From: Cedecea neteri
GTDB lineage: Bacteria; Pseudomonadota; Gammaproteobacteria; Enterobacterales; Enterobacteriaceae
DNA length: 64,000 nucleotides
Direction: 5' to 3'
Assembly: GCF_000758305.1 (NCBI RefSeq)
Contig: NZ_CP009458.1
Span: 2,294,001 to 2,358,000, forward strand
Of the stretch, positions 21,158-29,942 are shown piece after piece. The notes under the pieces are model-generated. The model was not told where the DNA came from. It worked only from the letters and a program-made list of their open reading frames with translations, and ran no database searches. A program made the position numbers and the translations under genes. Positions within the stretch are counted from its first letter, which is position 1; every line of letters begins with the position of its first letter.

Positions 21158-22174
21158 ATGAAAAAGGTCAACATCATTGATGTCGCTGAGCTGGCGGGCG
21201 TATCGGTTTCGACGGTTTCGCTGGTGCTGCGCCAGAAGGGCAAGATCTCTGAGGCGACCATTGATAAGGTCAATGCCGCTATCAAGGAGCTGGGCTACGT
21301 GCATAACGTTGCCGCCGCCAACCTTCGCTCCAACACCTCTAACCTGATCGGCCTGATTATTCGTGACTTTAACAACTCTTTCTCCGTCAACGTCACCGCG
21401 AGCGTTGTCCAGCAGCTCGAAAAACAAGGCTATATGGTGTTTCTCGGCCAGCCGCGCGACGGAGAGCAACAGCTGCGCAACTGCCTGACGTCGTTTAGCC
21501 AGCAGGGCGTTGCCGGGGTGATTTATCTGGCCGCTGACTGCCACTCCGCTGACGTTCCCCAGGCCATTACCGACTGCCCGCTGCCCACGGTGGTTATCTC
21601 TGAATCAACCATTACCAGCACGCGCGATGTGATTGGGCGGGATAATCGCCAGGCCGGTAACCAGGCCACGCGCTTTCTCATTGAACGAGGGCATCGCAAT
21701 ATTGCCTGGCTGGGTGGCACAAAAAGCTGCCTAATCCGCGCCGAGCGGCTGTCTGGCTACCGCAGCGCCCTGCAGCAGTATGGCTTGCCGTTCAGAGAAG
21801 AGTGGGCGCCGGAATGTGCAGACGATACATCGGCCTCGGCTTTTGCCACGCGCCTGATGCTGGAAAAGAGCAACCAGATTACCGCCATGCTGTGTCATTC
21901 TCCGGCGGCCATTATCGGCGCAATTACCGGCATTCAGCAGGTTGGCCGCACCGTTGGGAAAGACGTTTTCTTAACGCAGCAGGTCTCGCTGATTGGTTTC
22001 GAGGATATGATGTACATTAATCTGACCTCGCCGAGCTTTACCTATGTTTCCGCCTCCAGTGAAGAGACCGGACGACAAGCTGCTGCATTAATTGTCAGCA
22101 AAATCAAACAGCCGGAACTTCCCGCCCAGAGAATTATCATCTCTGGTGAACTGGTGCCGCGCGAATCTGCATAA
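21158..22174 (+). CDS. LacI-family repressor, MalI-like
   Basis: 338 residues from the ATG at 21158, which follows AGGGGTGGA; an in-frame start seven codons earlier lacks a ribosome-binding site. The N-terminal LacI HTH reads NIIDVAELAGVSVSTVSLVL, with the hinge LGYVHNVAAANLRS, then a periplasmic-binding-protein-like sensor domain. Motifs such as GLIIRDF, RNIAWLGG and AERLSGYRSALQQYGLPF closely follow E. coli MalI. It lies 70 bases after the EIICB gene in the same direction and probably represses it through the tandem palindromes at 19499-19523. Confidence 0.87.
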   Translation: MKKVNIIDVAELAGVSVSTVSLVLRQKGKISEATIDKVNAAIKELGYVHNVAAANLRSNTSNLIGLIIRDFNNSFSVNVTASVVQQLEKQGYMVFLGQPRDGEQQLRNCLTSFSQQGVAGVIYLAADCHSADVPQAITDCPLPTVVISESTITSTRDVIGRDNRQAGNQATRFLIERGHRNIAWLGGTKSCLIRAERLSGYRSALQQYGLPFREEWAPECADDTSASAFATRLMLEKSNQITAMLCHSPAAIIGAITGIQQVGRTVGKDVFLTQQVSLIGFEDMMYINLTSPSFTYVSASSEETGRQAAALIVSKIKQPELPAQRIIISGELVPRESA

Positions 22175-22356
22175 CGGGAAGTATATTACCCGTCCGTTAT
22201 TATTATGCGATTAAACCCTTCCACTCACATTAATGGCATATTATTAACGCATTATTTTCATTTTTATTTCAATTAATGATGAAATCAGCCTGAGATTGCA
22301 AACCGCATATGTTCTGGTCAGAATAGCCACTTCTCTTTCAGAATTTTCTCTTAAAT

Positions 22357-23349
22357 ATGCTCAAGCGTGTGCTTTTCATCTTATTGTTAATATCTGGTTT
22401 TTATACCGGTAGTGCGATGGCGGCTAGTTGCCAGCGTCCGGCTACGCCTTTGGAAAATACCATCTGCACGAATGATACCCTGCACTGGCTTGACAGTGCG
22501 ATGACCGTTATTTACCGCAGCATGCTGGAGAAACACGATGCGCTCCCGGTGCATAAAGAGTACGCGGAGTGGGAAAAATCCCTTGAAAGCTGCACGTCAT
22601 ATAGCTGCATTGAACGCGCCTACTATGAAGGTATTAGCCGTATTTCTGACGTGAAAGAGAATTTTGACTGGCAGGGAAAATGGTGGAATACCTCGGCGGC
22701 CAACCGCAGCGGCGGGATACTCACCTTTAGCCGCAATGCTGAATGGTCATTGACCGTTGATATTCAGGCCTGGGCAGGCTCGAATCATGATGATTTTAGC
22801 GCCGAAGCCAGAAAACTCTACGGTATTGCGATTGTGGAAAAAGTGAAGGATACCAGTAACTGTAAGCTGTTGCTTATCCCGCAACAGGACGGCTCCATTC
22901 AGGTTTACAGCAACGCGAGCTGGGGCTGTAGTCTGTCGATGCCGACCGGCGTATTTATTGACGGTCTCTATGCCAAAAGTCCAACGGATCCACGCCCGAA
23001 AGCCACGTTGTTGTCCCTGGGTATTTTCCCAGACTCGGCAACAGATACCCGTTTTAGGGAGATGGTAGGGGACGACTATCAAAACTTTGTTGATTCCGCG
23101 AATGTCTATATCTACCAGGACGATATCGACAATATTGGCGCGAAAGTGATTTCCATGTGGGTGCGCGGAGAGGCGAATCGCCATACCGCCATTATTATGT
23201 ATACACCGGACGGTAAAATGTGGGCCGCCCGGACTACGCCAGGGAAAAATGGCGTTCAGGAGGCCAGGTTTTATCGCGGTAAAGGGAATGAGACTGGCCC
23301 TCTACCTAGAACGATTCAGAGCTGGAAGCTGCGGTTTTTAGATAAGTAG
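22357..23349 (+). CDS. Secreted LprI/DUF1311-domain protein
   Basis: 330 residues with a signal peptide ending AMAA near residue 23. Residues about 24-95 show the LprI-like pattern: cysteines in ASCQRPATPLENTIC, a helix LHWLDSAMTVIYRSML, then CTSYSCIERAYYEGI. Some members of this family inhibit lysozyme. The C-terminal ~230 residues are a separate beta-rich domain I do not recognise (WQGKWWNTS start). It is likely periplasmic. It stands alone between the sugar operon and a repeat block and is convergent with the flagellar genes. Confidence 0.65.
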   Translation: MLKRVLFILLLISGFYTGSAMAASCQRPATPLENTICTNDTLHWLDSAMTVIYRSMLEKHDALPVHKEYAEWEKSLESCTSYSCIERAYYEGISRISDVKENFDWQGKWWNTSAANRSGGILTFSRNAEWSLTVDIQAWAGSNHDDFSAEARKLYGIAIVEKVKDTSNCKLLLIPQQDGSIQVYSNASWGCSLSMPTGVFIDGLYAKSPTDPRPKATLLSLGIFPDSATDTRFREMVGDDYQNFVDSANVYIYQDDIDNIGAKVISMWVRGEANRHTAIIMYTPDGKMWAARTTPGKNGVQEARFYRGKGNETGPLPRTIQSWKLRFLDK

Positions 23350-23400
23350 CTTTGCTCACGCCGCCACTTCTTTCAAACTTAACATCGCTTCAGGTCTTTA

Positions 23401-23592
23401 CCCTCACCCTAACCCTCTCCCTGAAAGGGAGAGGGGATAAAAAATTCGCCGCGGTTTGTTTTTCCCTGAAAGGGAGAGGGGATAAAAAATTCGCTGCGGT
23501 TTATTTTCCCCTGAAAGGGAGAGGGGATAAGCCATATCCCCCATCGCTTGTTTCCCCCCTCGCCTCTTTGGGGAGAGGGCCGGGGTGAGGGG
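23401..23592. repeat. Intergenic repeat: three 45-bp-spaced hairpin units with inverted ends
   Basis: The hairpin CCCTGAAAGGGAGAGGGGATAA starts at 23419, 23464 and 23509, an exact 45-base period; the first two spacers also match (AAAAATTCGC.GCGGTTT). The block begins CCCTCACCCTAACCCTCTCCC (23401-23421) and ends with its near inverse GGGAGAGGGCCGGGGTGAGGGG (23571-23592), so it is a long imperfect inverted repeat of the kind scattered between enterobacterial genes. It lies between convergent genes and can act as a bidirectional terminator or mRNA stabiliser. Confidence 0.85.
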
Positions 23593-23595
23593 AAA

Positions 23596-25725
23596 TCACG
23601 CCAATGTCCCGACAATCTTCAAATCACTGTCGTCCGGCACCTCGTTATAAGACAACACGTGCAGACCGGCGCTAAACAGGCGGCCATAGCGCGCCAGAAT
23701 TGGACGAAGCTGTGGGGTGACCAGCAGCAGCGGCGGCAGGCTTTTCGCTTTCATCTGCTCGTAAATCATCGGCATGGTATTTTGCAACTGCGCCAGAATA
23801 TTGGGGTCAACCGGGAAGCTGTCCAGCGCAACTTTCCCCGCCTGCTGGGCCTGATTCAGAGCGTTCAGCAGCAGGTTTTCCAGGTCGTTATCAATGGTGT
23901 AGGCGGCAAGCTGTCTGCGGTCGCCGTTGATGTTGTGCAAAATAGCGCGGCGCAGGGCGTAGCGCACATCGGCGCAAAGCAGTTGCGGATCTTTGGTCAC
24001 CGCCGAACTTTCCAGCAGCGTGGCGGCAATGGTGACAATATCTTTCAGCGACACCTGTTCCAGCAGAAGCTGGCGGTACACTTTCAGCAGTTGACTGAAA
24101 TTCAGCGCATTCGCTAAGTCCTCCGCAAGCTTGGGTGCCTGCAACGCAAGGCGTGAATGCAAGTGAGTAATATCGTCATAGTTAAACAGGTCTGGCAAAT
24201 GCTGGCGCGCCACTTTGTTGACATGTGTGGCCACCACGCTGGCACAGTCCACCACCTGATAGCCAAGATTTAGCGCCCGCGCCTTTTGGTCAGGATCAAT
24301 CCAGACGATGGCCATCCCGTAAGCCGGATCGGTATCCAGTACGCCGTCGATTTCGCCGTAAAGCTCGGTGCCAGGAATAGCCATTAATTTTTCCGCGTTC
24401 ACTTCCCCCAGCGCCACCCGAATACCATTGATGTGGATGGCGTACTGGGCGGGCTTGAGGCGGAAGTTTTCACGAATGCGGATCTCCGGCAGCAGCACGC
24501 CGCAGGTTTCAGAGATAACCTGGCGCGCCCCACGAATACGCTGCGAAAGCGGGCTGCCTTTGGCTGTATCAACCAGCGCAACTAGCTTGTAACCAAGATT
24601 TAAACCAATCGGCTCTACCAGCGGAATGCTGTCCCAACTGACGGTGGGTTCCGTGTCGGGGATGAGTGCCTCCTGAATCGCCAGGATGTCATCATCCTGC
24701 TGCTGCGCAGGCTGTACCACTTTGCTCTGTCGCCAGGCGGCAAACAGCAGCAGGGCGGTAAAGCTCAGGAAGGCAATATGCGGCATGCCCGGTACGACAG
24801 CCAGAATAAACATCACGAACGCGGCGGTATAAAGTACGTTCGGGCGAGCCAGCAGCTGCGTCTTAATTTCGTGGCTAACGTCGCCGCCATCGCTTACTCG
24901 GGTCACGATGATGGCCGCCGCAGTCGCCAGCAGCAGCGATGGGATCTGCGCCACCAGGCCATCACCAATCGTCAGCAGCACGTACTGCTGGAAGGCGTGG
25001 CTGGCATCAAGATCGTATTTAAAAATACCAATACAAATCCCTCCGATCACGTTGATGATAAGCACCATGATCCCGGCAATGGCGTCGCCGCGCACGAACT
25101 TCGAGGCCCCGTCCATCGCGCCGTAGAAATCGGCTTCGTTGGCAACGTCTTTACGCCGCGTCTTGGCCTGTTGCTGATTGATTAAGCCGGCGTTCAGGTC
25201 GGCATCGATTGCCATTTGCTTGCCGGGCAGGGCATCAAGGGTAAAGCGGGCCGACACTTCAGAAATACGCTCTGCGCCCTTGGTGACGACCACGAAGTTG
25301 ATGATCATTAGAATAACGAACACCACGAAGCCGACCACGAAGTTCCCGCCAATAACGACCTGACCAAAGGCCTCGATCACTTTCCCGGCAGCGCCTTCAC
25401 CTTCATGACCGTGCAGCAGCACCACGCGCGTGGAGGCCACGTTCAGCGTCAGACGCATTAGCGTGGTGATCAGCAGCAGCGTCGGGAAGACGGCAAAATC
25501 CAGCGGGCGCTTGCTGTTTACCGCCACCAGCAGCACGATGACCGCCAGCACGATGTTGAAGGTAAACAGGATATCCAGTACCAGCGGTGATAGCGGCAGA
25601 ATGATCATCGCCAGCACGCTGAGCAGCAGCACAGGCACGCCCACGTGCGTTTGCCTCAGCACAGGCACGCCCACGTGCGTTTGCCTCAGCACAGTCATGG
25701 CCTGGGTAAACTTATTGTTCGCCAT
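23596..25725 (-). CDS. flhA: Lateral flagellar export-gate protein FlhA
   Basis: 709 residues. The N-terminal half has eight predicted membrane helices and the FHIPEP signature region (around TLMRLTLNVASTRVVLLHG and DALPGKQMAIDADLNAGLI). The C-terminal half (about 340-709) is the cytoplasmic export-gate domain that docks chaperone-substrate complexes (FliDS, FliT and others encoded here). A 30-base perfect tandem duplication adds ten residues (VLRQTHVGVP twice) just before the first helix. It is the last gene of the fliM-N-P-Q-R-flhB-flhA operon; the start overlaps the flhB stop by 14 bases. Confidence 0.95.
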   Translation of the reverse strand: MANNKFTQAMTVLRQTHVGVPVLRQTHVGVPVLLLSVLAMIILPLSPLVLDILFTFNIVLAVIVLLVAVNSKRPLDFAVFPTLLLITTLMRLTLNVASTRVVLLHGHEGEGAAGKVIEAFGQVVIGGNFVVGFVVFVILMIINFVVVTKGAERISEVSARFTLDALPGKQMAIDADLNAGLINQQQAKTRRKDVANEADFYGAMDGASKFVRGDAIAGIMVLIINVIGGICIGIFKYDLDASHAFQQYVLLTIGDGLVAQIPSLLLATAAAIIVTRVSDGGDVSHEIKTQLLARPNVLYTAAFVMFILAVVPGMPHIAFLSFTALLLFAAWRQSKVVQPAQQQDDDILAIQEALIPDTEPTVSWDSIPLVEPIGLNLGYKLVALVDTAKGSPLSQRIRGARQVISETCGVLLPEIRIRENFRLKPAQYAIHINGIRVALGEVNAEKLMAIPGTELYGEIDGVLDTDPAYGMAIVWIDPDQKARALNLGYQVVDCASVVATHVNKVARQHLPDLFNYDDITHLHSRLALQAPKLAEDLANALNFSQLLKVYRQLLLEQVSLKDIVTIAATLLESSAVTKDPQLLCADVRYALRRAILHNINGDRRQLAAYTIDNDLENLLLNALNQAQQAGKVALDSFPVDPNILAQLQNTMPMIYEQMKAKSLPPLLLVTPQLRPILARYGRLFSAGLHVLSYNEVPDDSDLKIVGTLA
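25631..25690. repeat. Perfect 30-bp tandem duplication inside flhA
   Basis: The 30-base unit beginning ACAGGCACGC and ending CTCAGC occurs at 25631-25660 and again at 25661-25690 without a mismatch. It is in frame with flhA (minus strand) and duplicates residues VLRQTHVGVP near position 12-31. Perfect identity suggests a recent slippage or recombination event. Confidence 0.95.
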
Positions 25726-26851
25726 CGGCTTTTAATACCTCTTTTGGAATGTCTATCTGCCTGTTAAGGCGGGGTTTTTGCTCAACGCTTCCTGCCCGCC
25801 AGGCTTTCACCTGCATCACGTAAGTCAGGACATGGGCAATCGCGCGAAACAGCTGCGCCGGAATTTGTTGGTTAACGCGGGTGGTGTAGTACACCGCGCG
25901 AGCCAAAGGTGGAAACTCGACGATTTCCACGCCGTGGTTCTGGGCGACTTCACGAATAAACATCGCCACGTCGTCCACGCCTTTCGCCACGATGTAGGGC
26001 GCTTCGGCTTTATTCGGGTCATACTTCAGCGCCACGGCGTAGTGAGTCGGGTTGGTGACGATAACGTCCGCCGAAGGCACCGTTTTGTTGATTTGGCCCA
26101 TCGCCATTTGACGCTGCAACTGGCGAATACGGCCTTTAATCTGCGGGTTACCGTCGTTGCTCTTATGCTCTTCTTTCACTTCCTGCTTGGTCATGCGCAT
26201 TTTTTTGGTGAACATAAATTTACTGAGCGGCACGTCCAGCAGGGCGAAGATAACGATCACTGCGACAAAGTAGCTGATCACATGGTGAAAAATATCGAAA
26301 CCGCTGCTGATTGCCTGACGCAGGTAAAGCTGCTGCAGGTAAAGCAACCCGGACAGGGAGTCGTGCACCATGGTGTAGAGCACGGCGAGGATCACCCCAC
26401 ATTTCAGCAGCATCTTGCCAACGTCGACGTAGTGACTGCCGGAGACCATGCGCTTAAATCCGCTGATCGGGTTGATTTTTTTGAAGTCGGGCAGCAGCTT
26501 GTTGGGGGTGAATATCCAACCTCCGGGGATTAGGCTTGCCACAATACAGGCCAGCGGAATCGGCACCAGCGTGGCGATGAACTTGAGGATCACCAGTACG
26601 TTAAGCAGCATAAACTGGCTCAACGCGCCGCTGTCGTCGAGCCGTCCGGCCATTCTGCCAACGGAGAGAAATGACTCACCTATCAGCGACTTGTAATAAG
26701 GGAAGAAGCTGCTTATGGTCACGAAAGAAGCCACCAGCCCTACCGCCATGGTCATGTCTTTTGAGCGCGGAATATCCCCTTTCTGGCGGGCTTTACGCAG
26801 CTTGCCCGCCGTTGGTTTTTCGCTCTTATCTCCGCTTGAGGATGACGACAT
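25712..26851 (-). CDS. flhB: Lateral flagellar export switch protein FlhB
   Basis: 379 residues. The N-terminal part has a charged cytoplasmic segment (SGDKSEKPTAGKLRKARQKG) and four membrane helices up to about residue 210. The C-terminal cytoplasmic domain carries the self-cleavage motif NPTH (Asn267, in VIVTNPTHYAVALKYD), which switches export from rod/hook to filament substrates together with FliK. The start overlaps the fliR stop by one base and the stop overlaps the flhA start, so the operon is translationally coupled. Confidence 0.95.
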   Translation of the reverse strand: MSSSSSGDKSEKPTAGKLRKARQKGDIPRSKDMTMAVGLVASFVTISSFFPYYKSLIGESFLSVGRMAGRLDDSGALSQFMLLNVLVILKFIATLVPIPLACIVASLIPGGWIFTPNKLLPDFKKINPISGFKRMVSGSHYVDVGKMLLKCGVILAVLYTMVHDSLSGLLYLQQLYLRQAISSGFDIFHHVISYFVAVIVIFALLDVPLSKFMFTKKMRMTKQEVKEEHKSNDGNPQIKGRIRQLQRQMAMGQINKTVPSADVIVTNPTHYAVALKYDPNKAEAPYIVAKGVDDVAMFIREVAQNHGVEIVEFPPLARAVYYTTRVNQQIPAQLFRAIAHVLTYVMQVKAWRAGSVEQKPRLNRQIDIPKEVLKADGEQ

Positions 26852-27624
26852 TACTGCACCCTTATGGCGTCAAGTCGGGCAAGGATCTCATTGGTCAAAT
26901 TGAGATAGTGCTCCGGAATATGGGAAACAATCATCGTGATGCACAGCAGGCCAAACAGCATGCTGATGGGAAAGCCGAGTGAAAAGAGGTTTAGCGTCGG
27001 CGAGACGCGGTTCAGCAGGCCAAAACCGCCCTGCACAATCAGCATCACAAAGGTCGTGGGCAACGCAATCAGCGTGGCGGCGGACATGATCCAGCCGAGG
27101 CTTTGTGCCAGCTGTTTTAGCGTGGGTTCATTGATGGCCTGGCCGATAGGCCAATAGGTGAACCCCTTTACCAGGATGGTGACCACCAGCAGATGGCCGT
27201 CCATGATGAAAAAGAGCAGGGCGCAAAAAACAAAGATGATCTGCGAAATCACCGCCGTCGAGCCGCCGTTAACCGGGTCGTTCATCATTGCCATGCCCAG
27301 GCCCATATTCATCGACAGAATATGGCCGGCGGTTTGCAGCGCCACGAAGACAAGCTGCATCGTCATGCCAAACAGCAATCCCCAGAGTAACTGTTCGCCG
27401 ATGAGCAAAATTGCTCTCATCGACATCAGTTCACTCAGCACCACGTTGTGCGGCAGCATCGGCGTAATCAACACCGTTAGCGTTAGCGCGGTGGCGATTT
27501 TTATACGACGGGAGAAGGCTTTGCTGTCGAGCACCGGGCAAAAGTGGATGAACGCCAGAATGCGTATAAACGGCAGGATCATCGCCATCAGCGGATTAAG
27601 CAGATCGTGAATGTTGATGCCCAT
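26851..27624 (-). CDS. fliR: Lateral flagellar export protein FliR
   Basis: 257 residues, the usual FliR length, with about six hydrophobic segments and the family sequences FIRILAFIHFCPVLDSKAFSRR near the N-terminus and NRVSPTLNLFSLGFP near residue 205. FliR forms part of the FliPQR export gate in the inner membrane. It begins four bases after fliQ and ends overlapping the flhB start. Confidence 0.95.
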   Translation of the reverse strand: MGINIHDLLNPLMAMILPFIRILAFIHFCPVLDSKAFSRRIKIATALTLTVLITPMLPHNVVLSELMSMRAILLIGEQLLWGLLFGMTMQLVFVALQTAGHILSMNMGLGMAMMNDPVNGGSTAVISQIIFVFCALLFFIMDGHLLVVTILVKGFTYWPIGQAINEPTLKQLAQSLGWIMSAATLIALPTTFVMLIVQGGFGLLNRVSPTLNLFSLGFPISMLFGLLCITMIVSHIPEHYLNLTNEILARLDAIRVQ

Positions 27625-27627
27625 ATG

Positions 27628-27900
27628 TCAGCCGACCAGCGAAGAGGCCTGGTGAAAGATTTCAGTCGTGAAGTCTACCAGTCGGGTAAGCATCCATTTA
27701 CCGCCAAAAATCAGCACCAGCAGCGTGACCACCAGGCGAGGCAGGAAACTCAGAGTCTGTTCATTAATCTGAGTGGTGGCCTGAAAAATACTAACGCACA
27801 GGCCCACCAGCAGGCTGGGAACAATCGCCACGGCGGAAATCAGCAGCACCAGCTGAATGCCGGAGGCCATGATGTCACCGGCGGTATCCATGTTCATCAT
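27628..27900 (-). CDS. fliQ: Lateral flagellar export protein FliQ
   Basis: 90 residues from the ATG at 27900, which is eight bases after AGGGG and right behind the fliP stop; longer versions read into fliP. Two membrane helices are visible (IQLVLLISAVAIVPSLLVGL and LPRLVVTLLVLIFGGKWML), with the conserved FQATTQINEQTLSFLP loop between them, exactly as in FliQ/SpaQ proteins of the export gate. Confidence 0.94.
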   Translation of the reverse strand: MMNMDTAGDIMASGIQLVLLISAVAIVPSLLVGLCVSIFQATTQINEQTLSFLPRLVVTLLVLIFGGKWMLTRLVDFTTEIFHQASSLVG

Positions 27901-27902
27901 CG

Positions 27903-28673
27903 TTACAGCCCCTGTACGCTGGAGGTCAGCGTACCCACGATCAGCGTCCAGCCGTCGCACAGTACAAACAGCATCAGCTTAAACGGCAGCGAGACAATCA
28001 GCGGGGAGAGCATCATCATCCCCATCGCCATCAAAATACTGGCGACAATCAGGTCGATGACCAGGAACGGGATGTAAATCATAAAGCCAATCTGAAAGGC
28101 CGTTTTTAGCTCGCTGAGCAGGTAGGCCGGTGTGACGACCGTTAAGTCCTGTTCTCTCGCGTCGCCGGTGACACCGGCAATGCTCATCATTTGCGACATG
28201 GCCTTGTTGTTGGTCTGCGCCAGCATGAACTTCTTCAGCGGTACTTCGGCGGTCGCCAGGGCCTGATTCAGGGTTATTTTATCGTTTTGAAACGGCACGA
28301 CGGCGTCGTTGTACACGGTGGTCCACACCGGGCGCATCACCAGCAGCGTCAGGGCCAGCGCGATGCCGGTCAGGATTTTGTTCGGTGGACTTTGCTGCAG
28401 CCCCAGCGCCTGGCGCAAAATCGCCAGCACGATGATAAAGCGCGTGAAGCAGGTCATCATCAGCACCATGATCGGCAGCAGGCCGAGCAGGGTCATCAGG
28501 ATCAAGATTTCAATTTTGACGTTGTAATCCTGGCCCGTGTCGGTGTTGTTGGCGCTAAATAAGGTCACTTCGCCGTTGGCGGCAAACAGCAGCGGCGAGA
28601 AGCACATGCCGAGCATCAGAAGTGCCGCAAGGCCGCTTTTTCTGCTCGTCAGAGCGTGGAGCAGGTTGTTCAT
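27903..28673 (-). CDS. fliP: Lateral flagellar export protein FliP
   Basis: 256 residues with a cleavable signal peptide (ending LFAANG) and four membrane helices. FliP signatures are present: MTCFTRFIIVLAILRQALGLQQSPPN and FMIYIPFLVIDLIVASILMAMGM. It forms the core ring of the export gate with FliQ and FliR. Its ATG overlaps the fliN stop by four bases. Confidence 0.96.
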   Translation of the reverse strand: MNNLLHALTSRKSGLAALLMLGMCFSPLLFAANGEVTLFSANNTDTGQDYNVKIEILILMTLLGLLPIMVLMMTCFTRFIIVLAILRQALGLQQSPPNKILTGIALALTLLVMRPVWTTVYNDAVVPFQNDKITLNQALATAEVPLKKFMLAQTNNKAMSQMMSIAGVTGDAREQDLTVVTPAYLLSELKTAFQIGFMIYIPFLVIDLIVASILMAMGMMMLSPLIVSLPFKLMLFVLCDGWTLIVGTLTSSVQGL

Positions 28674-29071
28674 CCCGCCAGCTCGCCCAGGTTTTTGTTG
28701 TTAAATTCGGTAATGCGCAGCCCGTACTTATCGTTGAGCACCACGACTTCGCCTTTACCAAACAGAATGCCGTTAACCTTTATATCCAGCGGCTCACCGG
28801 CGAGTTTGTCCAGCTCAACCACGGAGTCGTTGGTGACCGACATTAAATCGGCCAGCGAAATCTCCACCGAAGCCACTTCCAGCGTCAGGGTAACGGGGAT
28901 GCGGCTGAACAGCGACATCTTGCGGATCTGATCCATAGGATTTGCGCGAGAGGTATTTTCCTGCAAATCCAGGCGAATGTTCCCTTCCACGGTCTCTTCC
29001 TGTGGGATATCGTCGAAATTCAGGTCATCCAGATCCAGCGCCTGGTTCAGATCTTGTTCAATTTGACTCAT
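28670..29071 (-). CDS. fliN: Lateral flagellar motor switch protein FliN
   Basis: 133 residues from the ATG at 29071; an earlier in-frame start would read deep into fliM. The acidic N-terminus (MSQIEQDLNQALDLDDLNFDD) is followed by the C-ring SpoA domain: RIPVTLTLEVASVEISLADL, ELDKLAGEPLDIKVNG and GKGEVVVLNDKYGLRI. It builds the lower C ring with FliM and FliG and binds FliH. It overlaps fliM by 14 bases and fliP by four. Confidence 0.94.
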   Translation of the reverse strand: MSQIEQDLNQALDLDDLNFDDIPQEETVEGNIRLDLQENTSRANPMDQIRKMSLFSRIPVTLTLEVASVEISLADLMSVTNDSVVELDKLAGEPLDIKVNGILFGKGEVVVLNDKYGLRITEFNNKNLGELAG

Positions 29072-29942
29072 AGTGATTCTCACCCGCTTTATCGTTAAAT
29101 TCACTCAACAGTAATTTGCCGCGATCTTCCGCAATTTCAGCGGTAAAAATCTGCTCTTTGCCGATAAAAATCGGTATAGGTTGGTTCAGAGAAATGGGAA
29201 TAATATCCCCTGGTTCAATATCTGCAATTTGTGCGACAGTGAGGTTCAGCGACGCCAGGCGGCCATTCAGCTTCAGCGGCAGGTCGTAGAACAATCTTTC
29301 TATTTGCCCGGCACTCAGGGCGGACTCTCGCTCGCCGTCTCCACTGTCAGGCGTCCGAAGCATGGCCAACATGCGATCCACATGCAGATGGTCGAGCAGG
29401 ATGGTAAATACGCCCTGTTCGTATCCCTCCAGGCTAAACGTAATACACCACGACCACTTGCTGATAACCGTGGAGTAATCGTTCTTTATTTCCAGCTCTT
29501 CGCCGAAGGTTTCTTTATTGACGATAAGCGCAGTCAGTTCCTGGCCTAATTTATTTTTTAGCCGTTCTTCCGTTTTAGAAATTGGCTGAGACAAATCCGG
29601 CGTAACCTGCGCACTGTCTTTACTCAGTCCATAGTAATCATGAAGAATATTTAGCAACAAAATACGGTCAATATCGAAACCGAGATTGCCGTAATCGGTA
29701 GAAAATATCAGCGTGTTTTTGTAATTTCTATCAATGGTAAATGTCATATTTTTTAACATGACGTTTACTCTGAATTTTTTAAGGAAATAAATACCCAGTC
29801 TTGCATCAAGAGTATCGAAGCAATCATTCATGATTTTAGGCAGCTTATGCCAGGGGCGTCCAAGCTTATTTACTTCCAATTTCACCAGGTCGGGAAGCCG
29901 ATCGCGGTGATGGATTCTGAGTCGTTGTAATACAGGCTGCAT
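29058..29942 (-). CDS. fliM: Lateral flagellar motor switch protein FliM (no CheY-binding peptide)
   Basis: 294 residues, ATG preceded by GGAAG. The middle domain (about 30-215) and C-terminal SpoA domain (about 220-290, LNLTVAQIADIEPGDIIPIS) are FliM-like. The N-terminal LSQxEIDAL peptide and linker that bind phosphorylated CheY in chemotactic FliM proteins are missing; the protein begins directly with MQPVLQRLRIHHRDRLPD. With no che genes in the window, the motor may not be switched by the usual CheY route. It is the first gene of the seven-gene fliM-to-flhA operon. Confidence 0.9.
   Translation of the reverse strand: MQPVLQRLRIHHRDRLPDLVKLEVNKLGRPWHKLPKIMNDCFDTLDARLGIYFLKKFRVNVMLKNMTFTIDRNYKNTLIFSTDYGNLGFDIDRILLLNILHDYYGLSKDSAQVTPDLSQPISKTEERLKNKLGQELTALIVNKETFGEELEIKNDYSTVISKWSWCITFSLEGYEQGVFTILLDHLHVDRMLAMLRTPDSGDGERESALSAGQIERLFYDLPLKLNGRLASLNLTVAQIADIEPGDIIPISLNQPIPIFIGKEQIFTAEIAEDRGKLLLSEFNDKAGENHYESN

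Noticed and set aside
23401..23592. CRISPR array
   Set aside because: The 45-base period comes from identical hairpins whose spacers are also nearly identical; there are no unique spacers and no cas genes.
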